A stretch of 23,401 nt of DNA from an uncultured Allomuricauda sp. (lineage in GTDB: Bacteria; Bacteroidota; Bacteroidia; Flavobacteriales; Flavobacteriaceae): contig CALDPL010000266.1 of NCBI GenBank assembly GCA_937911965.1, positions 1 through 23,401 of the forward strand, given 5' to 3'. A model generated the notes under the pieces. It saw only the letters and a program-made list of their open reading frames with translations, had not been told where the DNA came from and ran no database searches. Below, piece after piece: positions 6,321-14,227 of this stretch. Numbering within the stretch: position 1 is the stretch's first letter; each line of letters starts with the position of its first letter. The position numbers and the translations under genes are program-made.

Positions 6321-8285
6321 TCAATCCACAACGGCCGGCCAATGGTCGTTTGAACTGTTGATGTCGGGCAGTATCCTGTCCGGATCGATGATCAGGGACT
6401 TCAAGGTCTTGTCCGTATCGATGAAGTGGTTCCAACTGTTTCCCTTCATCCAAATCTCCACGGGCAGGTTGATATGTTCCGTGCTGCCATCCTCATAGGT
6501 GGCCAACATTTTGACCGGCATGGGGATGGACTCCCTGTTGTCGATCATCACCACATATCCCCCTTGGTAGGGCATCACCATATTGATCGCCAAATCGATG
6601 TTTCCAGTGCCGTAGAACCAGGATTTCCAAAACCAGTCCAAGTTCTCCCCGGCCGCATTCGAAATGTGGTTGAAGAAGTCCGCAGGGGTGGGGTGTTTGT
6701 AGGCCCAGGCCTTTATATAGGATTTAAAGGCATAGTCAAAACGTTCGGTCCCCAGGATGTATTCCCGCAATATGGCGAGGCCCAGGCCGGGTTTTCGATA
6801 GGCCAGCATCCCCAGGTTGAGCCGACCATCGGCAACATCGGGATAGGTGTCGATCCCCTCCCGGGTCGGACTGTTGTAATAACTCAGGTTAGCCCTGGGA
6901 TTGGTAAGACCCGAAGGGTATTCCCCATTGTTGAAGGCCAGGGTGGAATAGTGGTTCAAGAAGGTGTTGAAGCCCTCGTCCATCCAGGCGTACAACCTCT
7001 CGTTGGATCCGACGATCATGGGAAACCAATTGTGTCCGAACTCGTGGTCCGTTACTCCCCAAAGACCACTGCCCTTGCTTTCGTAACTGCAGAAATTCAG
7101 GCCCGGGTATTCCATGCCCCCCACATTGGATGCCACGTTCACGGCATTGGGATAGGGGTATTCATACCATTTTTCGGAATAGTGTTCCACCGATGCCTTG
7201 GAGTATTCCGTGGAGCGGCCCCAAGCCGAATTTCCACTGGATTCCTTTGGGTAAACCGATTGGGCCAGGGCCTTTTTCCCACTGGGAAGGTTAATCCTTG
7301 CGGCATCCCATATAAAGGCCTTGGAGGAGGCAAAGGCGACATCCCTGGTATTCTCCATCTTGAAATGCCAGGTCAAGGTCCCTTGGTTCACAGGTCTGGT
7401 AAGGGAGGGGTTGTTCACTTCCCCTTCGGAGATGATGAACACGGTTTGATCGCTCTTGGAGGCCCGGTCCAACCGCTGCAATTGCTCTGAGGTCAACACT
7501 TCTCTTTTGTTTATCAGTTCTCCTGAGCCCACCACGATATGGTCGTAGGGAACCGTAATGCTATAATCGAAATCCCCGTAGCCCAGGTAGAATTCCCCGG
7601 CCCCAAGATAGGGTTCGACATTCCATCCCTTGACGTCGTCGAACACCAGCATTTTGGGATACCACTGTGCCAGGGAAAAGATGGTCCCTTCCCCGGTATC
7701 CAGTTTGCCCATTCGGTCCATGCCCCGCTGGGGAATCTTATAGACGAAATCCATTGAAATGGTGGCCGTGCCCCCCTTGGCGGGGATGGGCTCGGCAAGG
7801 AACACCTGCATCCGGGTATCGTTTATCAGGTGTTTGGAGGAAACCGCCCCTCTCCTCCCGCTGCGGGCGGAAAGGTTCGAAATGGTATAGCCCCCGTCCA
7901 CATCGCCCGAATACCGGTTTCCGCCGATTGGGGTGGTCAGGGTACCCCGGGAATCCTCGGTAAACCGGTTCTGTTCCAGGGAAAGCCAAACATAATCCAA
8001 GGATTCTGGGCTGTTGTTGGTATAAGTTATGACCACGTTCCCGCTCAGGGTCCCGGCATCCTCGTCCAGGGTGGCCTTGATGGTGTAATCGGCCGCATTC
8101 TGCCAGTACTGAGGACCCGGTTTTCCGGAAGCTGTCCGATAGGCGGAGCCCTGTTTGTACATAAAGGGCCCAAATTTGGATTGGTTGTTTTCCCTTAAAA
8201 CATCCTGGCCCATGACCTGGGCCGTTGCCATGGCAATAGAAAAGATCCAAAGGATCCTAAGGTCGTTGAATTTCATTTTTCTCAT
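6321..8285 (-). CDS. Secreted M1-family zinc metallopeptidase
   Basis: This 654-residue protein has a signal peptide (MRKMKFNDLRILWIFSIAMA, then a cleavage-like TAQVMGQ). Its M1 catalytic signature is HEFGH (H414, E415, H418) followed 19 residues later by the third ligand E437 in WMDEGFNTF. The upstream VGGMEYPG replaces the classic GAMEN exopeptidase loop, as in other bacterial M1 relatives. It probably acts in the periplasm or outside the cell, removing residues from peptides; the substrate cannot be told from sequence. The short LytTR gene upstream is on the same strand. A near-consensus promoter at 8339-8368 precedes it and the terminator at 6251-6287 follows it. Confidence 0.85.
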   Translation of the reverse strand: MRKMKFNDLRILWIFSIAMATAQVMGQDVLRENNQSKFGPFMYKQGSAYRTASGKPGPQYWQNAADYTIKATLDEDAGTLSGNVVITYTNNSPESLDYVWLSLEQNRFTEDSRGTLTTPIGGNRYSGDVDGGYTISNLSARSGRRGAVSSKHLINDTRMQVFLAEPIPAKGGTATISMDFVYKIPQRGMDRMGKLDTGEGTIFSLAQWYPKMLVFDDVKGWNVEPYLGAGEFYLGYGDFDYSITVPYDHIVVGSGELINKREVLTSEQLQRLDRASKSDQTVFIISEGEVNNPSLTRPVNQGTLTWHFKMENTRDVAFASSKAFIWDAARINLPSGKKALAQSVYPKESSGNSAWGRSTEYSKASVEHYSEKWYEYPYPNAVNVASNVGGMEYPGLNFCSYESKGSGLWGVTDHEFGHNWFPMIVGSNERLYAWMDEGFNTFLNHYSTLAFNNGEYPSGLTNPRANLSYYNSPTREGIDTYPDVADGRLNLGMLAYRKPGLGLAILREYILGTERFDYAFKSYIKAWAYKHPTPADFFNHISNAAGENLDWFWKSWFYGTGNIDLAINMVMPYQGGYVVMIDNRESIPMPVKMLATYEDGSTEHINLPVEIWMKGNSWNHFIDTDKTLKSLIIDPDRILPDINSSNDHWPAVVD

Positions 8286-8338
8286 CTGTTTGTTTTCACT
8301 TTAGTGCCCGCTAGGGTGCGGGGATTCAATAATTCTGC

Positions 8339-8368
8339 GAAAGTTACGCATAATTGTGCATTGCAAAA
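8339..8368 (-). promoter_or_regulatory. Promoter of the M1 peptidase gene
   Basis: On the minus strand, TTTTG (8368-8364) is separated by 17 bases from TAACTTTC (8346-8339), one mismatch from TAnnTTTG. It lies about 54 bases upstream of the ATG. Confidence 0.5.
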
Positions 8369-8419
8369 TCAATTTATGGATCAGGTTTAGATTCGTTCCC
8401 ACTTCGCGGAATAGCACCC

Positions 8420-8689
8420 CTAACGGTCCATAAAATAGCCCCTGAGCTGTCTGGACACCGGAATGTGCTTGTCATTGCTGAGCACGAGGTAGTGCCCAAT
8501 GCGATGGTATTCCCTGATTTTTTTGAGGTTGACGATATAGCTTTTGTGGGCGCGCAAAAATTGCTGTTCCCCCAATAGCATGCCCACGGCCTTGAGTTGT
8601 TTGGTAAGGAAAAGACTTTTGCCCCTTTCCAGGAAAATACGGCAGTAGTTGCCGTCACTTTCACAATAAATGATCTCATCAGGCTCCAA
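8420..8689 (-). CDS. LytTR DNA-binding domain protein, start uncertain
   Basis: The C-terminal part is a near-complete LytTR domain: EIIYCESDGNYCRIFLERGK, then LTKQLKAVG, FLRAHKSYIVNLKKI and HIPVSRQLRGYF. LytTR domains bind direct repeats and act as transcription regulators, often behind a response-regulator domain. Here no receiver domain exists. The first usable start in frame is TTG 8689. Domain-like sequence (GQILFLEPDE) appears to extend a few codons further upstream, where there is no ATG before a TAG at 8807-8809 inside the 18-bp tandem repeat. The gene may be a stand-alone regulator with a TTG start, or a remnant whose 5' end was lost. It lies upstream of the M1 peptidase on the same strand. 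Confidence 0.65.
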   Translation of the reverse strand: MEPDEIIYCESDGNYCRIFLERGKSLFLTKQLKAVGMLLGEQQFLRAHKSYIVNLKKIREYHRIGHYLVLSNDKHIPVSRQLRGYFMDR

Positions 8690-8790
8690 AAAGAGGATCT
8701 GTCCAGGGTTCCCTTTAAAAAACTCAACGATGCAAGTTTTTCGGTCAAACCGGATAGGAACAGCATCCTGATCCTGAATGCCAAGAAACC

Positions 8791-8862
8791 ATTCATACCT
8801 GGGGATCTATTCATCCCCGGGGACCAATTTATTCCTGGGGACCAATTCATTCCAGGGGACCA
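8791..8862. repeat. Four tandem 18-bp repeats
   Basis: There are four head-to-tail units: 8791-8808, 8809-8826, 8827-8844 and 8845-8862, with a 5-base partial unit after. The unit is close to ATTCATTCCTGGGGACCA. Read on the plus strand this encodes FIPGDQ repeats; on the minus strand one frame gives WSPGMN. Most differences between units fall at positions that are synonymous in those frames. The array lies just upstream of the LytTR gene. Confidence 0.9.
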
Positions 8863-8934
8863 ATTCGATCATCGGTTGGACCGAAAAAGCAGTACCGTCA
8901 CCTTGATAAAACATTGATCAAAAACCCTGTTTAT

Positions 8935-9474
8935 ATGAACCCTATTTTCACAAAAGTCTGTTTTTCCTTGATCGTCCTGTTTGTCATTTCCTGTAAGGAA
9001 GGACCAAATAACAATTCCGAATCACCCAATTCCAATTCCGGGGAGGCCATGGTCCTCCAGGTGGACGGGGAAACCTATACCTACGGAGTCGACGACCTTT
9101 CCGGGGATTGCTTCTGGGATTCCACCGCTGAAATTGTCCGGGCCAAATTCCGGACCAAATTCGACAGATCCAACATTCGGCAACTCACCCTCAATTTCAA
9201 CCTTTGGGGCACCGATCTCATTACCGGCGTTCCCGGTACTTTTGAGGTCTCCGAGTTTTCCGAGAAGGGAATCAGGCGCGCCGATGTCAATATCGTGGAC
9301 TTTAACAGGGCCACGGATCAGACCTTGGCCCTGCTCAGTGGCAGTATAACGGTCCATCAATGGACCGGGGACCACATCCATTTCAGTTTCGAGGGCCAGG
9401 CCGGGGGTATACTTAACCCACAAACAACCATTCCCGTTTCGGGAACGGTCAATATGAATTGTTCCAAACGATAA
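8935..9474 (+). CDS. Lipoprotein of unknown function (paralog 1)
   Basis: ATG 8935 gives a 179-residue protein with a lipoprotein signal: a hydrophobic stretch ending LFVISC, then an Asn/Ser-rich linker (GPNNNSESPNSNS). The remainder looks beta-rich, with alternating segments such as VLQVDGETYTY, RQLTLNFNLWG, DHIHFSFEGQ and PVSGTVNMN. An in-frame start 21 bases earlier would place polar residues before the signal and is less likely. It is related to the next gene, which has matching segments in the same order. The function is not recognised; location should be the outer or inner membrane surface. Confidence 0.7.
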   Translation: MNPIFTKVCFSLIVLFVISCKEGPNNNSESPNSNSGEAMVLQVDGETYTYGVDDLSGDCFWDSTAEIVRAKFRTKFDRSNIRQLTLNFNLWGTDLITGVPGTFEVSEFSEKGIRRADVNIVDFNRATDQTLALLSGSITVHQWTGDHIHFSFEGQAGGILNPQTTIPVSGTVNMNCSKR

Positions 9475-9481
9475 AAATGCC

Positions 9482-10033
9482 ATGAATCCATTCAAAATCA
9501 TTTTGACAATCACCGTCCTTGTCCTCGTTTCCTGTAACAGTAATCCAAAAAAGGAATCCGCCGAAAACGGATCGGCAACCCTTTCGACCAAAACCGACTC
9601 CAAGGACCCCATCGTTCTTACCCTGGACGGAAAGACCCGGACCATCGCCGAGAAAGATCGGGAACCGGAGGTTATCAATTTTGATGAAACGCCGCTGAGG
9701 TATACCTTCAGGAAAAAACTTTCCGATAAAGGGAAGGCCCGGTTCGAAGTGACCTTTGCCTTCAGTGATAGGGACGGTCTTTCCAATCTGCCAAAAACCT
9801 ATGACCTGATCGAGGATCCCACCTTGCAGTTGATGGCCAGCCTGAGTTTCATGGACTACGAAAGGAAAGTGGACAAATCCCTGAACAAGCGATTGATCTT
9901 CAACAAAGGCAAAATCACCCTATATGAGCTGAGCAGGGACAGGATACACTTTGAATTTGAGGGCGAGGTCCATGAGATGACGAAAATGGAAAACCGATCC
10001 GAGGTTTCGGGAAGCGTCAATGTAAGTTTTTAA
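9482..10033 (+). CDS. Lipoprotein of unknown function (paralog 2)
   Basis: This 183-residue protein starts 8 bases after the preceding stop, so the two probably form an operon. The signal peptide is MNPFKIILTITVLVLVSC with the lipidated Cys at 18, then a polar, charged linker to about residue 40. The body parallels its neighbour: IVLTLDGKTRT against MVLQVDGETYT, DRIHFEFEGE against DHIHFSFEGQ, and VSGSVNVSF against VSGTVNMNC at the end. The pair therefore arose by tandem duplication. Function unknown; no domain recognised. Confidence 0.7.
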   Translation: MNPFKIILTITVLVLVSCNSNPKKESAENGSATLSTKTDSKDPIVLTLDGKTRTIAEKDREPEVINFDETPLRYTFRKKLSDKGKARFEVTFAFSDRDGLSNLPKTYDLIEDPTLQLMASLSFMDYERKVDKSLNKRLIFNKGKITLYELSRDRIHFEFEGEVHEMTKMENRSEVSGSVNVSF

Positions 10034-10247
10034 TACGTATAGGGATGTCCGCGAAATTTAACAGGGTTGGGGGGTCCCGGACTTTAGACGGTCCCTTGGA
10101 AAAGGCCGAACTTTTGAGGAATCATGAATCTATTTTAGGTTCAAAGATATCTTCATGTAAAAGAACAACATTCGTCATGGTCGATCGAGTACAAAGCCCA
10201 TTCTTTTGACAAGCGCACGGGTAAGGGATGATGGGTTTTGAAATTAA

Positions 10248-10295
10248 GGGTCATTTTAAGGCAAAATACGGGTCAAATTATCCTAAAAATGACCC
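10248..10295. repeat. 14-bp imperfect inverted repeat upstream of fic
   Basis: GGGTCATTTTAAGG (10248-10261) pairs with CCTAAAAATGACCC (10282-10295) with one mismatch across a 20-base spacer, which contains a further GGGTCA. The rest of 10034-10342 shows no gene. This may be another regulator site or a remnant end of the accessory segment. Confidence 0.45.
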
Positions 10296-10342
10296 ATAAC
10301 TCACAACAATATGAGCTAAAACTCGATTACGGTTCACATTTA

Positions 10343-10404
10343 TTGAAATTACAGCTCATTAATCGTTATATTTGAGCTGTAATTAAATTTTTTATGAGCT
10401 GTAA
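10343..10404 (+). promoter_or_regulatory. Promoter of the fic gene covered by repeated TGAGCTGTAA boxes
   Basis: The core promoter reads TTG at 10343-10345, 21 bases, then TATATTTG at 10367-10374. Three copies of TGAGCTGTAA lie on it: inverted at 10349-10358, direct at 10373-10382 overlapping the -7 element, and direct at 10395-10404, two bases before the ATG. A partial copy (TGAGCTAAA) occurs at 10312. This layout fits repression by the HTH domain of the Fic protein itself; the boxes are seen, the regulator is inferred. Confidence 0.6.
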
Positions 10405-10406
10405 CC

Positions 10407-11441
10407 ATGGCACGAATAGCTGATGATATTCTAAGTTTTTTAAAAGATCATCCTTCTGCTTCATCTGGAGAAATCCATCGAGCTGTTGGCAAGGGATCCA
10501 TTTCTACTACAAAAAGAGCAATCGCGGTCCTGGTTCAGACCGGTCAATTACTGACCGAGGGCCAAACCCGAGCCACAAGATATGTACTAAGTCCAGCAAA
10601 CCAATTGCTTGTCCCTATGGATGTAGCCGCATATTTTGAAAAGGAAATTGACGATCGGAAAATTCAAGAAACTTTCAATTTTCAATTGATTACGAAGATA
10701 TTACCCGATATCGACCTGTTTACTGACGATGAAGAAAACCTATTGCAGCAATTACAGAAAGAGTTCCGTAACAATGTAGATCAAATGACCCCTTCCGCTT
10801 ATAAAAAGGAGATGGAACGGCTGGCAATCGATTTGAGTTGGAAATCTTCCCAGATCGAAGGCAATACCTATTCCCTGTTGGAAACTGAACGCCTTTTAAA
10901 GGACAAAGAAACCGCTGCCGGCAAACCCAAGGATGATGCGACTATGTTGTTGAACCACAAGGATGCACTCAATTTTATCATTGAAAACCCTGATTATGTC
11001 TTTCCATTGAACATTGCCCGAATTGAAGATATACATAGCCTGTTGATCAAAGATCTCGAAGTTGAGCGCAACATCAGGCAGCGACGTGTTGGTATTTCAG
11101 GAACGAACTACACCCCACTTGACAATGAGCACCAGTTAAGGGAAGCATTGGAAGATATGTGCAGGCTCATCAACCGAAAAGGAAACATATTTGAAAAATC
11201 ATTGCTTGCGTTGGTATTGATATCCTATATCCAGGCATTCAACGACGGCAACAAAAGAACAGCAAGGATTGTCAGCAATGCAATACTTATTGCCAATCAA
11301 TATTGTCCAATCTCGTTCAGGACCATTGATGCAGTCGAATACAAAAAAGCAATGTTGATATTCTACGAACAGAATAATATCAGTGTTTTCAAGAAAATAT
11401 TTATGGAACAATTCAGATTCGCTGTAAAAACCTATTTCTGA
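10407..11441 (+). CDS. Fic-family protein with N-terminal winged helix
   Basis: This 344-residue protein has an N-terminal helix-turn-helix (about 1-62). The class II inhibitory motif SSQIEG follows (147-152), with E151 as the residue that blocks ATP binding. The Fic core ends in QAFNDGNKR (276-284). Fic enzymes transfer AMP or related groups from nucleotides to protein hydroxyls. Here the catalytic histidine of HPFxDGNKR is a glutamine (Q276) while the phosphate-binding DGNKR is intact, so activity may be lost or changed. Boxes covering the promoter suggest the protein regulates itself. It sits alone, in AT-richer DNA, next to a group II intron. Confidence 0.8.
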   Translation: MARIADDILSFLKDHPSASSGEIHRAVGKGSISTTKRAIAVLVQTGQLLTEGQTRATRYVLSPANQLLVPMDVAAYFEKEIDDRKIQETFNFQLITKILPDIDLFTDDEENLLQQLQKEFRNNVDQMTPSAYKKEMERLAIDLSWKSSQIEGNTYSLLETERLLKDKETAAGKPKDDATMLLNHKDALNFIIENPDYVFPLNIARIEDIHSLLIKDLEVERNIRQRRVGISGTNYTPLDNEHQLREALEDMCRLINRKGNIFEKSLLALVLISYIQAFNDGNKRTARIVSNAILIANQYCPISFRTIDAVEYKKAMLIFYEQNNISVFKKIFMEQFRFAVKTYF

Positions 11442-11729
11442 TTTCGATTTAACCTAATATCCACCAGAGAATTACTTTGGGCGTAGACCTGGAATACTGG
11501 GCTCTACATGCCTCAAAACGTAAATTTTCCAGAACCATTTTACAGGCTCATCAATGCTCAATGATTTGAAGGACAACAAATATGCGGACATGACCAATGT
11601 TGGGAATGCGGATCATCCAATTAACGTTGGGGAACATTTTGATGTTTTAAAGCAAAGGAATTAGTCCAAGATCATGCATTGACAAATTGAGTAGGAAGGT
11701 AGGGATTATTTCCCTACCTGTCCTCTCAC

Positions 11730-11762
11730 ACCACCGTGCGTACCGTTCGGTACACGGTGGTT
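11730..11762 (-). ncRNA. Domain V of the outer intron
   Basis: The minus strand reads AACCACCGTGTACC, a GAAC loop, GGTACGCACGGTGGT, a fully paired hairpin with the shape of IIC domain V. The expected triad CGC, with its G-U wobble, reads CAC (11759-11757) in a normal A-U pair. Confidence 0.75.
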
Positions 11763-12045
11763 CCCTGCTTTTACACCGATTGAGGCGTGTCTGGCGTTGT
11801 TTTCGGTTATCCTCCAGACTGGTTCACTCCTACCTATCCTTCGGATTCTGTCCTATTCTTGTGGTAGGGAGCCTCCTTAAGGAGCATCTGACCCATCGTT
11901 TCGGTAACATTCATTTACTGCCCAACTGCAAGGTTCGGCCCTTCGCCATCCTGCGAGACTTCCGTCTTTGCCTTTAATGGGAGACGGCTCGTGCAATGAC
12001 TACTAGTCGAGTAGATAAAGGCATTTCAGCCCGAACCTCTCACAC

Positions 12046-12077
12046 AACCGTGCGTAAAAGTCTCCCTTTACACGGCT
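12046..12077 (-). ncRNA. Domain V of the inner intron
   Basis: The minus strand reads AGCCGTGTAAAGG, a GAGA loop, then CTTTTACGCACGGTT. The AGC triad is at 12077-12075 and the G-U wobble is kept, so the catalytic core looks intact. Confidence 0.8.
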
Positions 12078-12081
12078 GTTA

Positions 12082-13332
12082 TTATTCAACCATCGGGGGC
12101 ATGACTCCATAACGCCAGTGCCCAAATAGATTCGGTTCTCGTTTTGCGATTTCCGCCAACCATCTTATTGCCCTGATTTTACGGCCTTTCAGCCTTTTGT
12201 ATTTCCGTGATGCCCATCTTACCAGTAGCTTGTTCATATGGCGTAACACTTTATAGAATTCGGCTTTATTGAAAGCTCCGTAGTAGTTAATCCAACCCCT
12301 AAGGATTGGATTAATGAAGGATGCCATTCGTTTCAACTCACTTCCGCCTCTTCTGTGCAATTTCCAAGAACGCATTTTATCGCGTACAGCTACTTTGGCC
12401 TTATTGCTTATAGCTGGTAAAAAGCTAGTGAAGTAAATTCCTTGCTTGCCTTTGGCTTTTCGCCTTCTAAAGGTATACCCTAGAAAATCGAACGCAATAA
12501 TTGGGTACGTTCTATTCCGACGCTCCTGACCACAAAAGACTATTTTTGTCTTCTGTGGATGAAGTTCCAGACCGCAGTCGTTCAATCTCTCTTCGAGGTT
12601 CTTTCTCAATTCCACGGCTTGTGCTTCTGTTTTACAGTGTATCACACAATCATCGGCAAATCTTTCGAACGGACAGTCCGGATATTTTATCCGTAACCAT
12701 TCATCCATACAGTAGTGCAGGAAAAGGTTGGCCAAAAGAGGGCTGATCACAGCCCCTTGTGGGGTTCCCTTTAATCTTTCTACCAGTGTGCCGTCGGATT
12801 TCTTTACAGATGCTTTAAGCCACCTTTCAATGTAAAGCAAACTCCATTTGCAATCGGTGTGTTTGCGCACCGCTCTCATCAGCAGGTCGTGTGGAATGTT
12901 GTCAAAGAATCCCTTGATGTCAAGATCTACAACCCAGTCATACTGCCAACATCGTTTTCTGGCCGTTCCCACTGCTTCCAGTGCACTTTTGTTGGGTCGG
13001 TATCCATAAGAATCTTTATGGAATGTTGGTTCCAACTTTGGCTCCAAATTCAGCAAGACTACCATCTGGGCGATGCGGTCAGATATGGTGGGTATGCCCA
13101 ACGGACGAACGCCTCCTCCTTTCTTGGGTATTTCTACCTGTAGAACGGGTGAAGGCATGTAGCTGCCAGAACTCATCCTATTCCACAATCGGTATAGATG
13201 ATTCCTGCGGTCCTTTTCGAAATCTTCCAAGTTCAGGCCGTCCACTCCAGCGCTGCCACGGTTTCGTTTCACCCGTTCGTAGGCCTTCTGGACGTCGAAC
13301 TTTGAAATACTGAATGGTTTTGTTTTCTTCAT
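12082..13332 (-). CDS. ltrA: Group II intron reverse transcriptase/maturase
   Basis: This 416-residue protein has the reverse transcriptase blocks in order: GVDG (29-32), VRPLGIPTISDR (75-86), SYGYRPNKSALEA (108-120), VVDLDIKGFFDNI (134-146), LKGTPQGAVISPLLAN (187-202) and the active site FADD (225-228). The C-terminal maturase region contains LRGWINYYGAF and ends LFGHWRYG. There is no HNH endonuclease domain after it, so mobility would rely on the spliced RNA inserting into DNA exposed at replication or similar. The protein should help the inner intron splice; whether it also serves the outer, ORF-less intron is open. The frame is intact, so the inner intron may be active. Confidence 0.9.
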   Translation of the reverse strand: MKKTKPFSISKFDVQKAYERVKRNRGSAGVDGLNLEDFEKDRRNHLYRLWNRMSSGSYMPSPVLQVEIPKKGGGVRPLGIPTISDRIAQMVVLLNLEPKLEPTFHKDSYGYRPNKSALEAVGTARKRCWQYDWVVDLDIKGFFDNIPHDLLMRAVRKHTDCKWSLLYIERWLKASVKKSDGTLVERLKGTPQGAVISPLLANLFLHYCMDEWLRIKYPDCPFERFADDCVIHCKTEAQAVELRKNLEERLNDCGLELHPQKTKIVFCGQERRNRTYPIIAFDFLGYTFRRRKAKGKQGIYFTSFLPAISNKAKVAVRDKMRSWKLHRRGGSELKRMASFINPILRGWINYYGAFNKAEFYKVLRHMNKLLVRWASRKYKRLKGRKIRAIRWLAEIAKREPNLFGHWRYGVMPPMVE

Positions 13333-14227
13333 TTCGGTACCTCCTACGGGTTTACACCCATAGTTTTCTTCATGATTGAAACTGAATAATACATCCCCTT
13401 CGCTCCACTTCCATTACAGAAGTTTCAACACTATTACGGGATGTTCCGCCCGCGTGCCCCGCATTGGTACTTTTGCTCTTGTGGTTCTGCCACTTGAGGG
13501 TTTCCCTTAGCATCGAGACGACACGTTCACACGTTCCATCCAAACGCCTGTGATAGGTTCACGCCATCTTTACGCCGGATGCCACGGAAGCAGTAATCAG
13601 GTTTCCCTTCCATTTGTCCCAAGGCAAGACCGAGACCTTGGTTTTGACATCGTCTAATCAGCTTTCGACGCTTCATCAATGGTTCACTTTTGTTCGTCTC
13701 CCCATCACCTACCTGACATCTCTGATGATGCCTTTTCCTCCATCGCTTCTCACCGAACCTTTTAAGCCCGGCAACATGAAGGTGGTTTGGAACCTACGCC
13801 TGAACATCGGTTCCGAGGGGCCTGCCCTCATCGTTTGGACAGCATCAAAGTGTTGGAAAAAAAAACACTTTGTTCGTGTCACACTGGCATCTGCTGACTT
13901 CTCATGGCAAGCTTTACTCCGTGTTTCCGAAATTTGACCTCCACACGTCCATGAGACCTCCCCAGGTAAGATCGATAACTTTCATCCCATATACCTGCTA
14001 CATTTACCATGTTGCCCCCGAGCAGTTTTGGACTTTGGTTTGTTTGGCAACCTTATCCGGGCAACTTTGGCCTTATATGTAGTTTCTGTCCGTCAGGCCG
14101 GGACTTTGCCGCCGGCTTCCTTCAGATTCCACCTCGCGGTGGACACCCTTGCCTTAAGCTGACACTTCCCACTGCCAGGGCGTGTTCGGGACTTGCACCC
14201 TATAGTTATCGCCCATGCTGGGCGCAC

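Larger units (their letters stand above)
12006..13883 (-). mobile_element. Inner group II intron carrying the reverse transcriptase
   Basis: The minus-strand element begins GTGTGAC (13883 downward, fitting GUGYG) and ends CTACTCGAC at 12006 (fitting the AY end), 1,878 nt. It has about 550 nt of structured 5' RNA. A domain IV encodes the maturase, and domain V (12077-12046) has the catalytic AGC triad 4 nt after the maturase stop. Domain VI follows. It is inserted in the outer intron near the end of its domain I. GGCATC (13732-13727, minus strand) is complementary to GATGCC just upstream of the insertion point, a possible but short EBS1-IBS1 pairing. Confidence 0.75.
11686..14227 (-). mobile_element. 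Outer group II intron (IIC-like), ORF-less and interrupted: twintron
   Basis: On the minus strand the element begins GTGCGCCCAGCATGGGCG (14227 downward) and continues with GGGTGCAAGTCCC, AAGGGTGTCC, GGAATCTGAAGGAAGC, ATATAAGGC and CTGGGGAGGTCT. In that order these are the conserved domain I segments of group IIC introns, as I remember from the Oceanobacillus iheyensis intron. Its domain V hairpin is at 11730-11762 and domain VI ends CTACTCAAT at 11686. The middle (13883-12006) is a second intron. Removing it rejoins CAGCAGATGCCA to TAGTAGTCATTGC, restoring the expected IIC sequence and leaving 664 nt. No reverse transcriptase of its own remains. It sits directly after the rny terminator. Confidence 0.75.

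Noticed and set aside
8374..8850. Minus-strand open frame with MNWSPG repeats overlapping the LytTR gene
   Set aside because: Beyond the tandem repeat it is the LytTR coding sequence read in the wrong frame; composition is Ser/Thr-rich shadow sequence without motifs.
8597..8917. Plus-strand open frame with FIPGDQ repeats
   Set aside because: It begins at TTG inside the antisense of the LytTR domain and has no family features; kept only as a possible reading of the repeat.
11859..11921. Possible 5' remnant of an outer-intron maturase (minus strand, MGQMLLKEAPYH then stop)
   Set aside because: Only about 20 codons and no reverse transcriptase motif; cannot be told from ordinary intron domain III-IV sequence.
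11687..11977. Plus-strand open frame across the 3' end of the outer intron
   Set aside because: It runs antisense through domain V and VI RNA structure and has no protein-like features.
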